Positions 19,668 through 30,216 of a stretch of 64,000 nucleotides of DNA are shown here, piece by piece. The stretch is from Excoecaria cochinchinensis. Its lineage: Eukaryota; Streptophyta; Magnoliopsida; Malpighiales; Euphorbiaceae. The position numbers were made by a program, and so were the translations under genes. Location of the stretch: positions 4,058,001 to 4,122,000 of the forward strand of contig CANTUQ010000119.1 in assembly GCA_947683425.1 (NCBI GenBank). The letters run 5' to 3'. Every line of letters begins with the position of its first letter. Position 1 is the stretch's first letter. Below the pieces are notes generated by a model that was not told where the DNA came from, ran no database searches, and worked only from the letters and a program-made list of their open reading frames with translations.

Positions 19668-21776
19668 AAAGACGCGCGCCGGGCCTCGCTTGCCGCCCGT
19701 ACGACCGCCCGCTCTAGAGCGATCGGGGCATTTGAGGGTCCATTGACAGCTTGCAATAAATTGCAAGTGCGTCTATGTTGGGCAACAAGGAGGTTTCATG
19801 GAGTCGCCACCCAATAGAACATTGGGAAAGTTTCTCTCGCCTCGGAGAGCCTAAGAATGCGCTTAGTATCCATTTTGGGCCAACCAAAGGGGTCTTGGAG
19901 GGTAGACCTCTCGCCCTAAGGAGCCTAGGATTAACGTCAAAGTCTCGTGACACAAGAGGGGTCTTTGAGATCATAGTTCCAATGAGTGATCGGATAGACC
20001 TCTCGCCTCTTTGAGCCCAAAGACCAAAGCTGGGTTCGGGACTTCTCATCTATTTCTACCTTGATTATTTTATGATCAAATTTTAATTTTCATTAATTTG
20101 CTCTCTCTCTACACGATGCAATTGAATCAAAGCGCATTTATTCATATTTGGGAAGCGGTAAATGAACAAGTAAATAATGTAAGAGATAAATTACAATAAC
20201 ACAAGGAGCGGAATACAACTCCCATTTATAAATGTGCGATACATACACAAATCGGGGCATTGCTTATTTTGAGGACTTTGATCCTCGCATGCATCATTAT
20301 TAAAATGGATATTTCTATTGTGAGGATTTTATTGGATAAAAATAGGACATTGGGTCCTTGATTTTATGAAGAATTCAGCTTATTAAATATAAAACATTTG
20401 GCCAATTTTTACGTTAGCGAGAAATACAATAATTTTTTCATATACAGGAGAAACAATAAATAAATACATGAAATATGAAAGAGAGGAAGATAGGGAACTA
20501 AACCAGGCGAACTTTCCAAATGCAGGAGAACTCCCTCAAGCTCCAACCAGTCCAAAAAACAGAAGCATATTCTCACAAAACAAGCCAAAAGGATGTTAAA
20601 ATACAGAGGAAAAGTTATAAATAAACATAAAAACTTGAGTGAACAAAAAAGGGAAAAGAAAAAGATTTGAAAATGTGGGACAGAACCCACCGACGGGCTA
20701 TGCTGAATGACCGGCGGGCATCGGTCAAGGTGACCAATACAACCCGTCGCTCACTCGAAGGGAGCCATCTGTGGGGGTGGCCGACGGTCTATGCTTAAAG
20801 GTGACCGACGGGCGTCGGTCAAAGCAGATGACCCGTCGGTCACCACTGTCCCAGAAAACATAAACTTTTCAAAAGGCAAAAAAAGACAAATTTTACACAG
20901 ATTCAAGGAGAATAGAAGCAAGAAATGAAAAACAAAGACAAGAGCAAAGATAATATCGAAAATGAAGATAAAAAAAACGACAGAAAAAGGTCCGGGATAT
21001 TTACCCTCAGAACAACCTTTTGGTTGGATTTCTTGTTGTTGTTTGGCTTCCCGGACGCTCCACGAGAAAGTCTGAATAAGAGATCAAATGCTGAAGATAG
21101 AGTGTGTCCTCAACAGTTTGACGAAAATTGAGTTTTGGAAATCAAAAACCCTTGAAAAAATCAACTAGATCCTCTTTCCTTTGAAGATTTGATTCTTGAA
21201 TTAATTAGATCTTTTTAGAAATGTGTTTGTTGGAAGAGAGAGAAAACGCGCATGAATTTTGGCAGAGTTTTCCCTATTTTTGCAAATTTTTCAACCCCTT
21301 TTATGAGAAAATTCAAAGCTTTTATAGGCCAGGCATGACCGACGGGCGTCTGTGGTGGCGACGGGCGTCGAAAGAATCCTACTGACACAAGGATTGAACT
21401 GACGGCCCTGCAATTTTGATCGACAGGCGTCGGAAGAATCCTTTTGGCACAAGGATTCATCCGACGGCCCTGCCACTTGACAGATGGGCGTCGAAAGAAT
21501 CCTTCTGACACAAGGATTCATCCGACGGTCCTGCCACCTGACCGATGGGCTGGCCTCTGACAGACGGGCTGGCCGTCCGTCAAGGAAAACATACTTTTTT
21601 TTACTTTAAAAACTCCCCCCGTTTTCTCCCCTTCTACCTGCGGAAGGTAAAAAGACTCGTTTCTCGTGGAGCATGGGACTACAGCCTCCGAATCCAAACC
21701 ATTTGTATAGGCTCGGATACCGATTTCATCATAGGGTAATCTCTGATCCGGACCGCTCCGGGACACGGTGCTTACA
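19668..21776 (-). repeat. 5' LTR of element A
   Basis: Matches 4678-6768 over its whole length with scattered differences. Its inner terminus has decayed: the plus strand reads AAAGACGCG where the other copy has TGTGACGCG. It contains TATA at 21326-21319, the motif array at about 21340-21590 and the donor-like GGGTAAAT at 21004. Confidence 0.92.
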
Positions 21777-21781
21777 CCGTC
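21777..21781. repeat. Right target-site duplication of element A (CCGTC)
   Basis: Exact copy of 4673-4677, directly following the TTACA end of A. The B LTR resumes immediately after it. Confidence 0.93.
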
Positions 21782-22377
21782 TAAATGAACATCCCGATTT
21801 ATGCTTGTTTTGTACCTTATTTATAATGGGGGTTGTATTTCGCCCCTAATTTTATTATAATTTACTTTTGAATGCTTCATTTTAGTTTTGCTTTTATTTT
21901 CTGCTTTTACGTGAATGATTGCGCCTTTTAATTAATTGCATCGTGTGGAAAGAGGGTGAAATAATAAATTCAAAACTTAATTGTAAAATTAATCAAGATA
22001 CGAATAAATGAGAAGTTCCGAACCTACCTCTGGTCTTTAGGCTCAAAGAGCCTAGAGGTCTATCCGATCATTCATTGGAACTAAGACCTCCAAGACTCCT
22101 CTTGTGTCACGAGACTTAGACGTTAATCCTAGGCTCCTTTGGGAGAGAGGTTTACCCTCCAAGACCCCTTTGGTTGGCCCAAAATGGATAATAAGCGCAG
22201 TCTTAGGCTCTCCGAGGCGAGAGAAACTTTCCCAATGTTCTATTGGGTGGCAACTCCATGAAACCTCCTTGTTGCCCAAAATAGAAGCACTCACAATTCA
22301 TTGCAAGTTGCCAATGGACCCACAAATGCCCCGATCGCCCTCGAGCGGGCGGCACGCAGGGCCCGGCGCGCGTAACA
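21782..22377 (+). repeat. 5' LTR of element B, distal part
   Basis: Continuation of LTR B after the A insertion. It ends GGCGCGCGTAACA at 22377 and contains the structured U5 shared, in inverted orientation, with A and C: the CCCAAT/ATTGGG hairpin near 22231-22247 and a PBS-like core with one mismatch at 22248-22258. Confidence 0.85.
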
Positions 22378-22378
22378 G

Positions 22379-22396
22379 TGGCGACTCCACTGGGGA
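22379..22396 (+). other. Primer-binding site of element B
   Basis: TGGCGACTCCACTGGGGA starts one base after the LTR end. It is identical to the PBS of element A, so the two elements would use the same tRNA primer. Confidence 0.85.
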
Positions 22397-23065
22397 TGTA
22401 CTCGAGACTTCGATTTGAAAGTACCTTGATTAAAATTTACAATTAAGTTTTTGTTTATAAATTTCGCTTTCTTTCAAAATTGCATTGCATCGCATTAAAG
22501 CTTTAGATCTATGCTAGCTTGGTCCCTTTACTGACCCCGGTGCATTCCCGAAGCACGACCCTATGTTCACTCAATGTAGGGAAGTGTTAAAGATAATCAC
22601 CAGCTCAAGCCTTGTACCGTCATGGTATATCAAATGGTGACCCGATCGGCCATTACGCTCGTGATGAGCTAGACCTGTTGGCAGGGACCATGCTTGGGTA
22701 GTGCTAAAATATCATCACCTTGGACCAAATCCCATGTAATGGACCTAGATACTTCCACTAGGGGGCATGCGCCATAATACGTTGCTTGTGTAGTGGGTTA
22801 TTGTGTATTGAATAAATCCAAATAAATTTAGATGCTCACTCCTTAAAGGTTTTCATACCCTGAGGGGCGTGTTTTGGTTTATTAGAATTGTTTAAATACA
22901 CGATAGCCGAAAATTCATCTCCATGCGCTTTTAATAATGAGAGTTCGTGCTTCGCAGCACGCTGTACGCGCTCATTGGGTTCCCCGCTAACCCATGGATC
23001 AAGCCTACCTAGGGAAAGAGCCCGCACGACCCCCTGTGTGATAAAAATAAGGTTGGGAGGAACTC
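22397..23065 (+). other. Leader of element B, homologous to leaders of A and C
   Basis: Blocks such as CCCGAAGCACGACCCTA, GTGATGAGCTAGACCTGT and GGTTCCCCGCTAACCCATGG correspond in order to the minus-strand leader of A. Homology stops near where gag would begin. Keeping this stretch without gag suggests that it holds cis-acting signals needed for mobilisation. Confidence 0.7.
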
Positions 23066-24954
23066 TTTTCTTGTGTGTGTATTTGTTCTTGTACATTCTT
23101 TTATGAGTAATAATAGTAAATAAAACACATGCATTTTGTCTCATGTATAATTCTTTCCATACAATAATAGAACCTGTGCACTCTGTATATAAAATTACTT
23201 GTATCATAATTTGTGAATATGAACATGACATGTATTTGTCCTGCATGTACATACATAGCAGCGCTTGTCACGACTCACACTAACATTATGACATCCATAG
23301 CATCCATCGTGTACCATAGCCAGTACATACGGCATGCATCCCTGAAGGTACGTATTGACATGTATCATAACACGCATAGACATACTACCACCATGACACA
23401 TAAAAAAATAAAATAAAATAATATCAAATCAAAATAATGCATTCACCATGTGTCATAGCATGTACATATCCGTATGCTCACATTACATACATATACTGCT
23501 TCATGTCATAGTGTGCACACATTAGCATACTTCATTAGACTAGACATTATACACATCATGACACTTTGCATCTCTCACACTGTGTGCCATATCATGAACA
23601 TGCATTATCATGCATGCGTTATGCCATGCACATATGAATCCTGCATCATGCATGTCAGTCGTTACATATATACCATGCCACATTTTGTGTGCGCATACCA
23701 TGTAAATACATGTACTTTGTAGGGGCCACTCATTTCTTGCGACCACTTTCATTCCATGTCTTGTATTGCACACCATAGAAGCTCACTGTACACAATCATT
23801 CTTATGTTGTGTCCCATCTCATGCGCATTATTTGTATATGTTTTGCACTTCTATATATGTGAGTTTTGCCACTCCTCGCAACTCATTGGTGCACATTTTC
23901 GTGCTAGATCATCTTCATCCTACATCACATCTTCATCTTACATACATATCTCTATCATGTCTAAAATCACACCATATGCACATACACCCTGTATCATGAA
24001 CATCCATCTCCATGTTGTGCCATATTTTACACTCATGCCTTCATTATATGTTGTTCACATGTACACTGAAAATTCATGCACGCCCATCATTTATCATGCA
24101 GTGTTTACACACTCATAATTCCTTTTGGCAGATATTTCATGAACACACATCTGTGCACATATTTTATGTACATATTTCCATACAATTTTTTTTACACATA
24201 TCTTGCACATATAGCTCCTTACATGTATTGCTAATATGCACGATACTACTGCGTGCGCCGTTTCATGTACATGGTTTTTAACACATAATTTGTACATTTT
24301 AAAAAAAAAATAAAAAAAATAAAATAATAAAAAAAATAAAAATTCTTTAAGCCTACACGATTTTTGTGCATATACATTTTTTATGGAATAAAAATATTTT
24401 TTGTGTTAAGCCATATTCTAAAACGCTGACATGTTTGCACCCTCTTGAGGTACCTCTAATTCAAGGTTTGACTCTGCCTAATTAGTCCTCAACTATGAAT
24501 GGATTTGATCTTAACTCTAGAAATCTGAGTTTCATTCCACTTTGAATTAAGGGGTATATATGTTTGGTCTTTAAGAGCTAGATCACATGAAGATATTTGA
24601 CCATACCACGTAATTTCTAAGTTCAGAGCACTTTTGGCCCGTTTTGAAAACAAACTGAAAAAGCTAGTTGCAATTAGGGGATTCGATGAAAACTCACTAA
24701 GAGCACTAGAACCTTTCCGATTACCCATCAAAGCGACCCCTGGATAAGGCTGAATCTAGAAAATGATTTAGGCACCATTTTTTTTTTGTATAGCTCTCTA
24801 AATGACCGTTTCCTACCCTCATTTTACAATCACTTGCTAGCCTGTTGAGCCTTTATTTTGGTATGCTAAATGCATACCGATTTTATTATTACACATATTA
24901 AAACTACCTTTCGCCTAAAATAATTTTGGCTTCCCCTTAGAAGAATGGTTGCTC
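23066..24954. other. Non-coding interior of element B, CAT/TGCATG-rich
   Basis: From about 23100 to 24290 the sequence is saturated with cat, tgcatg, acatac and tgtacat words, a cryptic simple-sequence composition. Poly-A/T tracts follow at 24300-24350. Short frames occur in all six phases but none is conserved or resembles gag or pol. 24355-24954 is ordinary AT-rich DNA. Confidence 0.6.
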
Positions 24955-25420
24955 TAGTAAGGACGGATGCACATTACGACATTCTTTCGAACCATCAAAA
25001 GTTGGCCCGATAGAAATGGATTTACACCTTGGGAAAAGGAGCTTCAATCATTGACAATTCTTTGAGCCATCAAAAATCGTCCTGATAAGAATGGATTTAC
25101 ACTTTAGGGAAAAGAGTCTCAATCTTTGGTAATTCTTTGAGCTATCAATAATCACCCTGATATGGAGTGGTCTGCACTTCGAGAAAGAGAATCTCAATCA
25201 TTGATAATTTTGTGGGCTACCCAAAAATCACCCTAGTAAGGATGGGTTTGCACTTCGAGAGCAGAATTTCAATCATCAGTAATTTTTGTGGGTTACCTAA
25301 AAATCACCCTGATAAGGATGGGTTTACCCCTTGAGAAAAATTTTCAATCATCGATAATTTTTGGGCTACATTTTGGAAAAAGGAGTTTAAATTATCGATA
25401 AATTTTTTGTGTAATTTGAG
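24955..25420. repeat. Tandem repeat of about 80 bp in element B
   Basis: About five to six degenerate units share GATGG(A/G)TTTACAC, TCAATCATTGATAATTTT and CATCAAAAATC-like phrases. They are followed by a purine-rich tract (25436-25515). No frame is maintained across units. Confidence 0.75.
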
Positions 25421-25435
25421 ACATAAGCTTGTGAG

Positions 25436-26975
25436 TAAAAAAAAAAAAGCAAAGAAGAAAAAAGAGAAAAAAAAGGAGGGCAAAAAAAAGAAAGAAACGA
25501 AGAAAGAAAAAATAGAGCTTAGGATAATCTCCCTTGATGAGCTCAGTAGTTATCTTTCTTAACTTAATCGTTATACTGAGCTTGACGAGCTAGAGTGTTA
25601 CCAAATCCAAATTCAAAAGTGTCTGGACAGTATACAATTGGGGTTGAAAATGGTCCTTCCATCATCCGAATGAACGCTGCAGCCATTTTTTTTCTCTAGT
25701 GACCTGATCCTCCTTTGATAGCCAATTACCTAAGCCTAACGTTACAACCAAAATAAGACCTATTGATTCTTGGTTTGGCCTCATCTAATTAGCGGAGATG
25801 ACCTTCTGATAAGGTTTGGTACGTAGGAAGAGGCATATTGTGTTTCTTGAGCTTCAAGAGAGAAGTCATGAGTGCATTTATGCATTCGAGTTGAGTCTTG
25901 TCCTCGACATTGCATCTAGAATTTGCTTTCAAATGATAAAAAAAAATCTGTTTTGGCCTTTTGCACATACACACAGAGATCGCATGGTATGCCTCGTATT
26001 TACATGTTGGTTTAGTAAACCTTGATATCTACACATTTATCTTCTTGCCCTTCATTGGGAATGACTCCTGAATTCTTTTATTGAGATTGAATCAGTTGAG
26101 AATGTGGTTCATTCAATATGCTCAAAGGCAGATAGAAACTCGGATTTGAGGTACCTAATAGGTTGCACTCATTTTACAATCTTGGGGTATTTCTTATCAC
26201 TACTCATGAAAATGATACTTTGCATATACCCCAGCAACACCCCTTGTACATATGCTTTCTGCAAATGTTTCTACACATAACTGTAGCAAACATTCTCATA
26301 AATAGTTTTACATGTATAATTCTTGGTGCATGTCTTTTGGCATAAAAATTTTTAGCGAGCATATTTCATAGATACTTTCGCACACGTGCCTCTCTAAGGT
26401 CCATTTGTTTTGCGCATTTCGTGGGCATATCTTTTGCATGCATCTCACATGCACATCATTTGCATGCATTTTGTACATGTATACATAATTTTTTCTCTGC
26501 GTTTATTTCATGTGCATAGTTATCCATACACACATTGCACACACCCAATTCCTTACATAGCTTTCATGTATATAACATATCCCACCTGTCTTTGCATATG
26601 ATTTTTTTACATCTATGCCGATGAATGACTCTTTACCACATGCATGATCATTTGCATGCATGGTCATTTGCACATAGTTTGCATACATATTCCCTTTGCA
26701 TATATCTCTCATGCATGAACTTTTGCATGTCTTTCTCATTCATGATCATTTGCAAACATGTTAGAATAACAATTCTTAGCACATGTTCTATAATCTTCCA
26801 CATGGATATAAGCCATTGGCATATATGACATACGCATAAGCATTTTAGGATCATAGTCCTTTGCATGTCATTTCATAAATGCACAGCCTTTCACATGTAT
26901 TCCACGCATACATGGTGTGCAATGCACAGTAGATAATATACATCAGTTGCACATCGATAAGTAAACTCTAGAGGT
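25436..26975. other. Non-coding interior of element B, second CAT-rich stretch
   Basis: The stretch begins with an A/G-rich tract, then unremarkable sequence, then from about 26160 to 26960 another CAT/TGCATG-rich region like 23100-24290. No coding signal and no recognisable inserted element. Confidence 0.55.
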
Positions 26976-27150
26976 CTTCTGAGGGGGCAAAATTTCTAAG
27001 TTCTTCGAAGGGGCGAGGCAAAATTTGAAGGTCCTCTGAGGGGCAAAATCTCAAAGTCATCTGAGGGAGCAAAATTTCTAAGTCCTCTGAGGAAGCAAAG
27101 ATCTCAAAATCCTCTGAAGAGGCAAAATCTGAAAGCCTTTTGAGCAGGAA
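26976..27150. repeat. Tandem repeat of about 30 bp in element B
   Basis: About six units of the form TCCTCTGAGGGGCAAAAT(T/C)T. The length varies slightly between units, so it is not a coding repeat. Confidence 0.75.
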
Positions 27151-27445
27151 GCAAGCCTATTCATGCATGCCATGCCGGGGTCAAGCAGGTAAGTTTTTCT
27201 ATCATAAGATGTACGCTTACACACATCACACAAAGTGTACAAAATCCGAATTCAAATGTATATATACATTTTGAACACATGCTCCCATATACACACAATA
27301 TTTTGTATATATTGCCATGTACGTGACTCAGGGGAAAGGTCCGAATAGAACCCATACTTAAAGGTGATCTAAATAATGGGTTCAGCTCAATGTTGTCAGA
27401 CACTACCCAGAAAAGCAAGCCTGTCCACGCTGTGCCGGGGGGCAA
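27151..27445. other. Spacer between repeat blocks in element B
   Basis: Contains two related phrases (CATGCCGGGGTCAAGCAGGT near 27170 and GTGCCGGGGGGCAATCAGTG near 27430) that may mark an older duplication. No gene seen. Confidence 0.45.
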
Positions 27446-27667
27446 TCAGTGAGCATCAAAGTCTCCCAGTGAGCATCAAAGCCTCTCGATCAAAGCCTCC
27501 CAGTGAGCATCAAAGCCTCTCGATCAAAGCCTCCCAGTGAGTATCAAAGCCTCCCAGTGAGCATCAAAGCCTCCCAGTGAGCATCAAAGTCTCTCAGTGA
27601 GCATCAAAGCCTCCCAATGAGCATCAAAGTCTCCCAGTGAGCATCAAAGTCTCCCAGTGAGCATCAA
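27446..27667. repeat. 20-bp tandem repeat in element B
   Basis: About ten copies of AGCATCAAAG(C/T)CTCCCAGTG, some interrupted by CTCTCGATCAAAGCCTCC. A period of 20 is not a multiple of three, so it does not encode a repeat protein. Confidence 0.9.
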
Positions 27668-27779
27668 CTGACAATGACCCCAGTAGGCAGGTACTGCCAT
27701 AGGTACATGTCTCTTTTATAATTTACCCTACAAATTTGCATTTTCCTTTTTTTATAGAAAAAAAAAGAAAGTTCAAGAT

Positions 27780-28990
27780 AAACATCAGCGATAGAGCAGA
27801 TTGCAACCGAGACTGCAGTTAGAGAACACTGCATCTCACAATCGAGGTTGTAGTCAGAGAGCACTGCACCTCACAAGGCGGGACTGTAGTTAGAGAACAC
27901 TGCATCTCACAAATGAAGTTGCAGTTAGAGAACACTGCTCTTCACACCGAGATTGTAGCCAGAGAGTGCTACATCTCACAGTTCACGCGGCAGCCAGAGA
28001 GTGCTACGCACCTTGCAGATTGGATGGGGGTTAGTAAGGGAACTTCACAAATTGAAGTTGTAGTTAGAGAACACTGCTCTTCACACCGAGATTGTAGCCA
28101 GAGAGTGTTGCATCTCACAGTTCACGTGGCAGCCAGAGAGTGCTACTCACCTTGTAGATCGGATGGGGGTTAGCAAGGGAACTTCACAAATCGAAGTTAC
28201 AGTTAGAGAACACTACTCTTCACATCGGGATTGTAGTCAGAGAGTACTGCATCTCACAGTTCACGCGGCAGCCAGAGAGTGCTACGCACCTTGCAGATCG
28301 GATGGGGGTTAGCAAGGGAACTTTACAAATCGAAGTTGCGGTTAGAGAACACTGCTCTTCACCCCGGGATTGTAGTCAGAGAGTACTGCATCTTACAATT
28401 CACGCGGTAGTCAGAGAGTACTACGCACCTTACAGATCGGATGGTGGTTAGCAGGAGAACTTCTCAATCGAAGTTGCAGTTAGAGAACACTGCTCTTCAC
28501 ACCGAGATTGTAGTCATAGAGTACTGCATCTCACAAGTCATAGTCAGAGAGTACTACGCACCTTGCAGATCGGATGGGGGTTAGCAAGGAAATTCCAACG
28601 AATCGGGATTGTAGTCAGAGAGTACTACATCTCACAATCGAGGTTGCAGTCAGAGAGTGCTGCATCTCACAAACTCCGTGCAGGCCGAGATGAGGCTAGC
28701 GGAACACTCGTGGTAGAACAGACCACATATCGAGGTTGTAGTCAGAGAGCACTACATCTCACAAACTCCATGCAGGCCGAGACGAGGCTAGCGAAACACT
28801 CGTGGTAGAACAGACCACAGATCGAGGTTGTAGTCAGAGAGCACTACATCTCACAAACTCCGTGCAGGCCGAGACGAGGCTAGCAGAAAATTCGTGGTGG
28901 AACAGGCCACAAATAGACGTTGTAGTCAGAGAGCACTACATCTCACAAAAGCTGCGCGAGCCGAGACGAGGCCAGCAGAAACAGGTCGAG
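27780..28990. repeat. 3' UTR tandem repeats of element B, shared with element A
   Basis: Units of about 130-143 bp (GTTAGAGAACACTGCT recurs near 27920, 28063, 28201, 28338 and 28467), then units of about 93 bp containing GGCCGAGACGAGGCTAGC. The same phrases occur on the opposite strand at 6965-7335, the equivalent place in element A. Some units hold short open frames, but these are not preserved between A and B. Confidence 0.85.
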
Positions 28991-29135
28991 ACGAGACCAG
29001 CAAGGGCACGTGTACCAACGCTAGCAAGGTAAGGTCCGGCATCCCCAGGTATGTAATTCTCTCTCTTCCATCTTTGAATTTTGGTTTTTCTCCTTTGAAT
29101 TTTGGCTCACCTAGGTGTCTACCACTAGCTTCTCC

Positions 29136-29150
29136 AAAATTGGGGGCAAC
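29136..29150 (+). other. Polypurine tract of element B
   Basis: AAAATTGGGGGCAAC directly before the 3' LTR. It is nearly the same as the tracts of A and C. Confidence 0.8.
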
Positions 29151-30216
29151 TATAGACACTGGGTCTCGAGTCGGGTTTAATGTCAAAAAGTGATTTTGGG
29201 TCCTTAGTAATTCCCTCCGAAAAAATATATATATATATATAATATAGATTAGGTAGGTAAAATTAGAAATTAATTATTAATGTTGGGTTAATTTAATTTA
29301 TTAATATTGTAAGTTTAATTAGATAATTAAAATGCATGAAAGATTAAAGATTAATTAGTTAATATGTAAAGTGTTTAATTAATTAGATAAATTATATGAT
29401 ATATAGATTAATTATATTAAGATGTAAAATATGTAATGTAATTAATATGTAATGTTTAATTAATATGTAATGTTTAAATTAATTAATGTGTGTTATTTGA
29501 ATTAAGTTAAATTAATTAAGAAATTAAAATGGAGGAAATTACTATTGTGCACCTAATTTGCCCTAGTTTTGGAGTATAAAAAGAAAAGGAATGAAGGAAA
29601 AAGGGAGCTCTCTTCGGATTGGGATTGGGAACACAAAGAGAAGGAAAAAGCCAAATAAAAGAAAAAGAAAAGAAAAAGAAAGGGAGAGCTGAGAGCAGTG
29701 GTGGCCGGCCATAGGAGGAGAAGAAAAGAAATAGAAAAGAGAGTAGAAAAGAGAGCAAAAGAGAGAGGGAGTATAAGACATAGAAAGAGTGAGCAAGGAA
29801 AAAGGGACCAAGATCAAAGAGAAATAGGAGGAAAGTAGAAAGAAGAAGAGAGGGTGGAACAGGGGCCAACGGAGACCAACGGCGCCGGAGAGAATAAGAG
29901 AAAGAAGAAAAGGGAGGGGAAGGAGGCGTTGCCTCCGCCGGCCAGCCACGGCCGCCAATCGCCGCACGCGTCCCGCCACCGTGGAGAGGAGGTCCGGACG
30001 AAACAATCGCTGGTCACCGTTCCTCCGTCGGCCGCCGGAAGCCAGCGCGTGAGAGAAGAAGACCCGGACGCTTCAAGACGTTTTTCGGCGACGGTAGCGC
30101 TCGTTCCGGCGCGTGACCCACTCCGGCGAGATCCCGGCGGTCTGATCTCCCTTCCGACGATGGTGGTGTCGACCACCTTCCCTCCGGCGAGGCTCTGGTG
30201 AGGTAAACTCCACTTC
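29151..30216 (+). repeat. 3' LTR of element B, truncated by insertion
   Basis: Matches 2811-3850 with small differences (for example an extra GAAAAGAAAAA block near 29660 and about ten additional bases near 30115). It stops at CTCCACTTC, where a minus-strand LTR begins at 30217. 30212-30216 (acttc) is the left target-site candidate of that insertion. The remaining 3' part of LTR B is not in the window. Confidence 0.85.

Larger units (their letters stand above)
18883..21004 (-). other. Probable leader intron of element A (LTR donor to gag acceptor)
   Basis: Donor GAGG|GTAAAT at 21004 in the 5' LTR; acceptor CTGCAG|CC ending at 18883. The exon after the acceptor (18882 down to 18754) has no ATG before the gag ATG. 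Element C has the same arrangement with donor GAGG|GTAAAC at 45943 and acceptor TTTTTTCAG|CC ending at 43423. The coding exon begins CCATCATAGAT in both. The LTR exon holds only one short upstream ATG (21253). No RNA evidence is available here. Confidence 0.5.
4678..21776 (-). mobile_element. Element A: Tat/Ogre-type Ty3/gypsy retrotransposon with accessory genes
   Basis: The LTRs are 4678-6768 (3') and 19668-21776 (5'), with PBS, leader, gag, protease, RT, RNase H, archaeal-type RNase H, integrase, accessory module, tandem repeats and polypurine tract in between, all on the minus strand except one antisense gene. Both ends carry CCGTC. Tat lineage is indicated by the second RNase H between the RT-RNase H and integrase, the absence of a chromodomain, and a PBS of the kind reported for Ogre (complementary to a tRNA-Arg, from memory). 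The two LTRs differ by scattered substitutions and small indels, so the insertion is not recent. Every large frame has stops or shifts, so the copy is defective. At 17.1 kb it is large, as is usual for Tat/Ogre. Confidence 0.93.
2811..30216 (+). mobile_element. Element B: non-autonomous Tat-type LTR retrotransposon (interrupted by element A)
   Basis: The 5' LTR is 2811-4677 plus 21782-22377, the internal region 22378-29150, and the 3' LTR 29151-30216, which is broken by another insertion. Both LTR copies begin TATAGACAC, probably a decayed TGTAGACAC. The two copies align from 2811 to about 3850 and from 29151 to 30216 with only scattered differences. A PBS of the form TGGCGACTCCACTGGGGA lies one base after the 5' LTR, and a polypurine tract (aaaattgggggcaac) directly precedes the 3' LTR. 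The internal region, about 6.8 kb, holds no gag or pol but keeps the leader and 3' repeats of element A, as in large retrotransposon derivatives (LARDs). The left target-site candidate is cccta (2806-2810); the right one is lost. Confidence 0.85.

Noticed and set aside
22052..22418. Open frames in both directions across the U5 of LTR B and its counterparts in A and C
   Set aside because: They reflect the structured, conserved U5 sequence; both strands are open and no protein family is suggested.
23204..24297. Numerous His/Cys/Met-rich short frames in the CAT-rich stretch
   Set aside because: They appear in all six phases and follow from CAT/ATG word repetition; no start context, conservation or domain.
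27446..27667. Regular 20-bp repeats that could suggest a CRISPR array
   Set aside because: Units are directly adjacent with no unique spacers, no cas-like genes exist, and the context is a plant retrotransposon.
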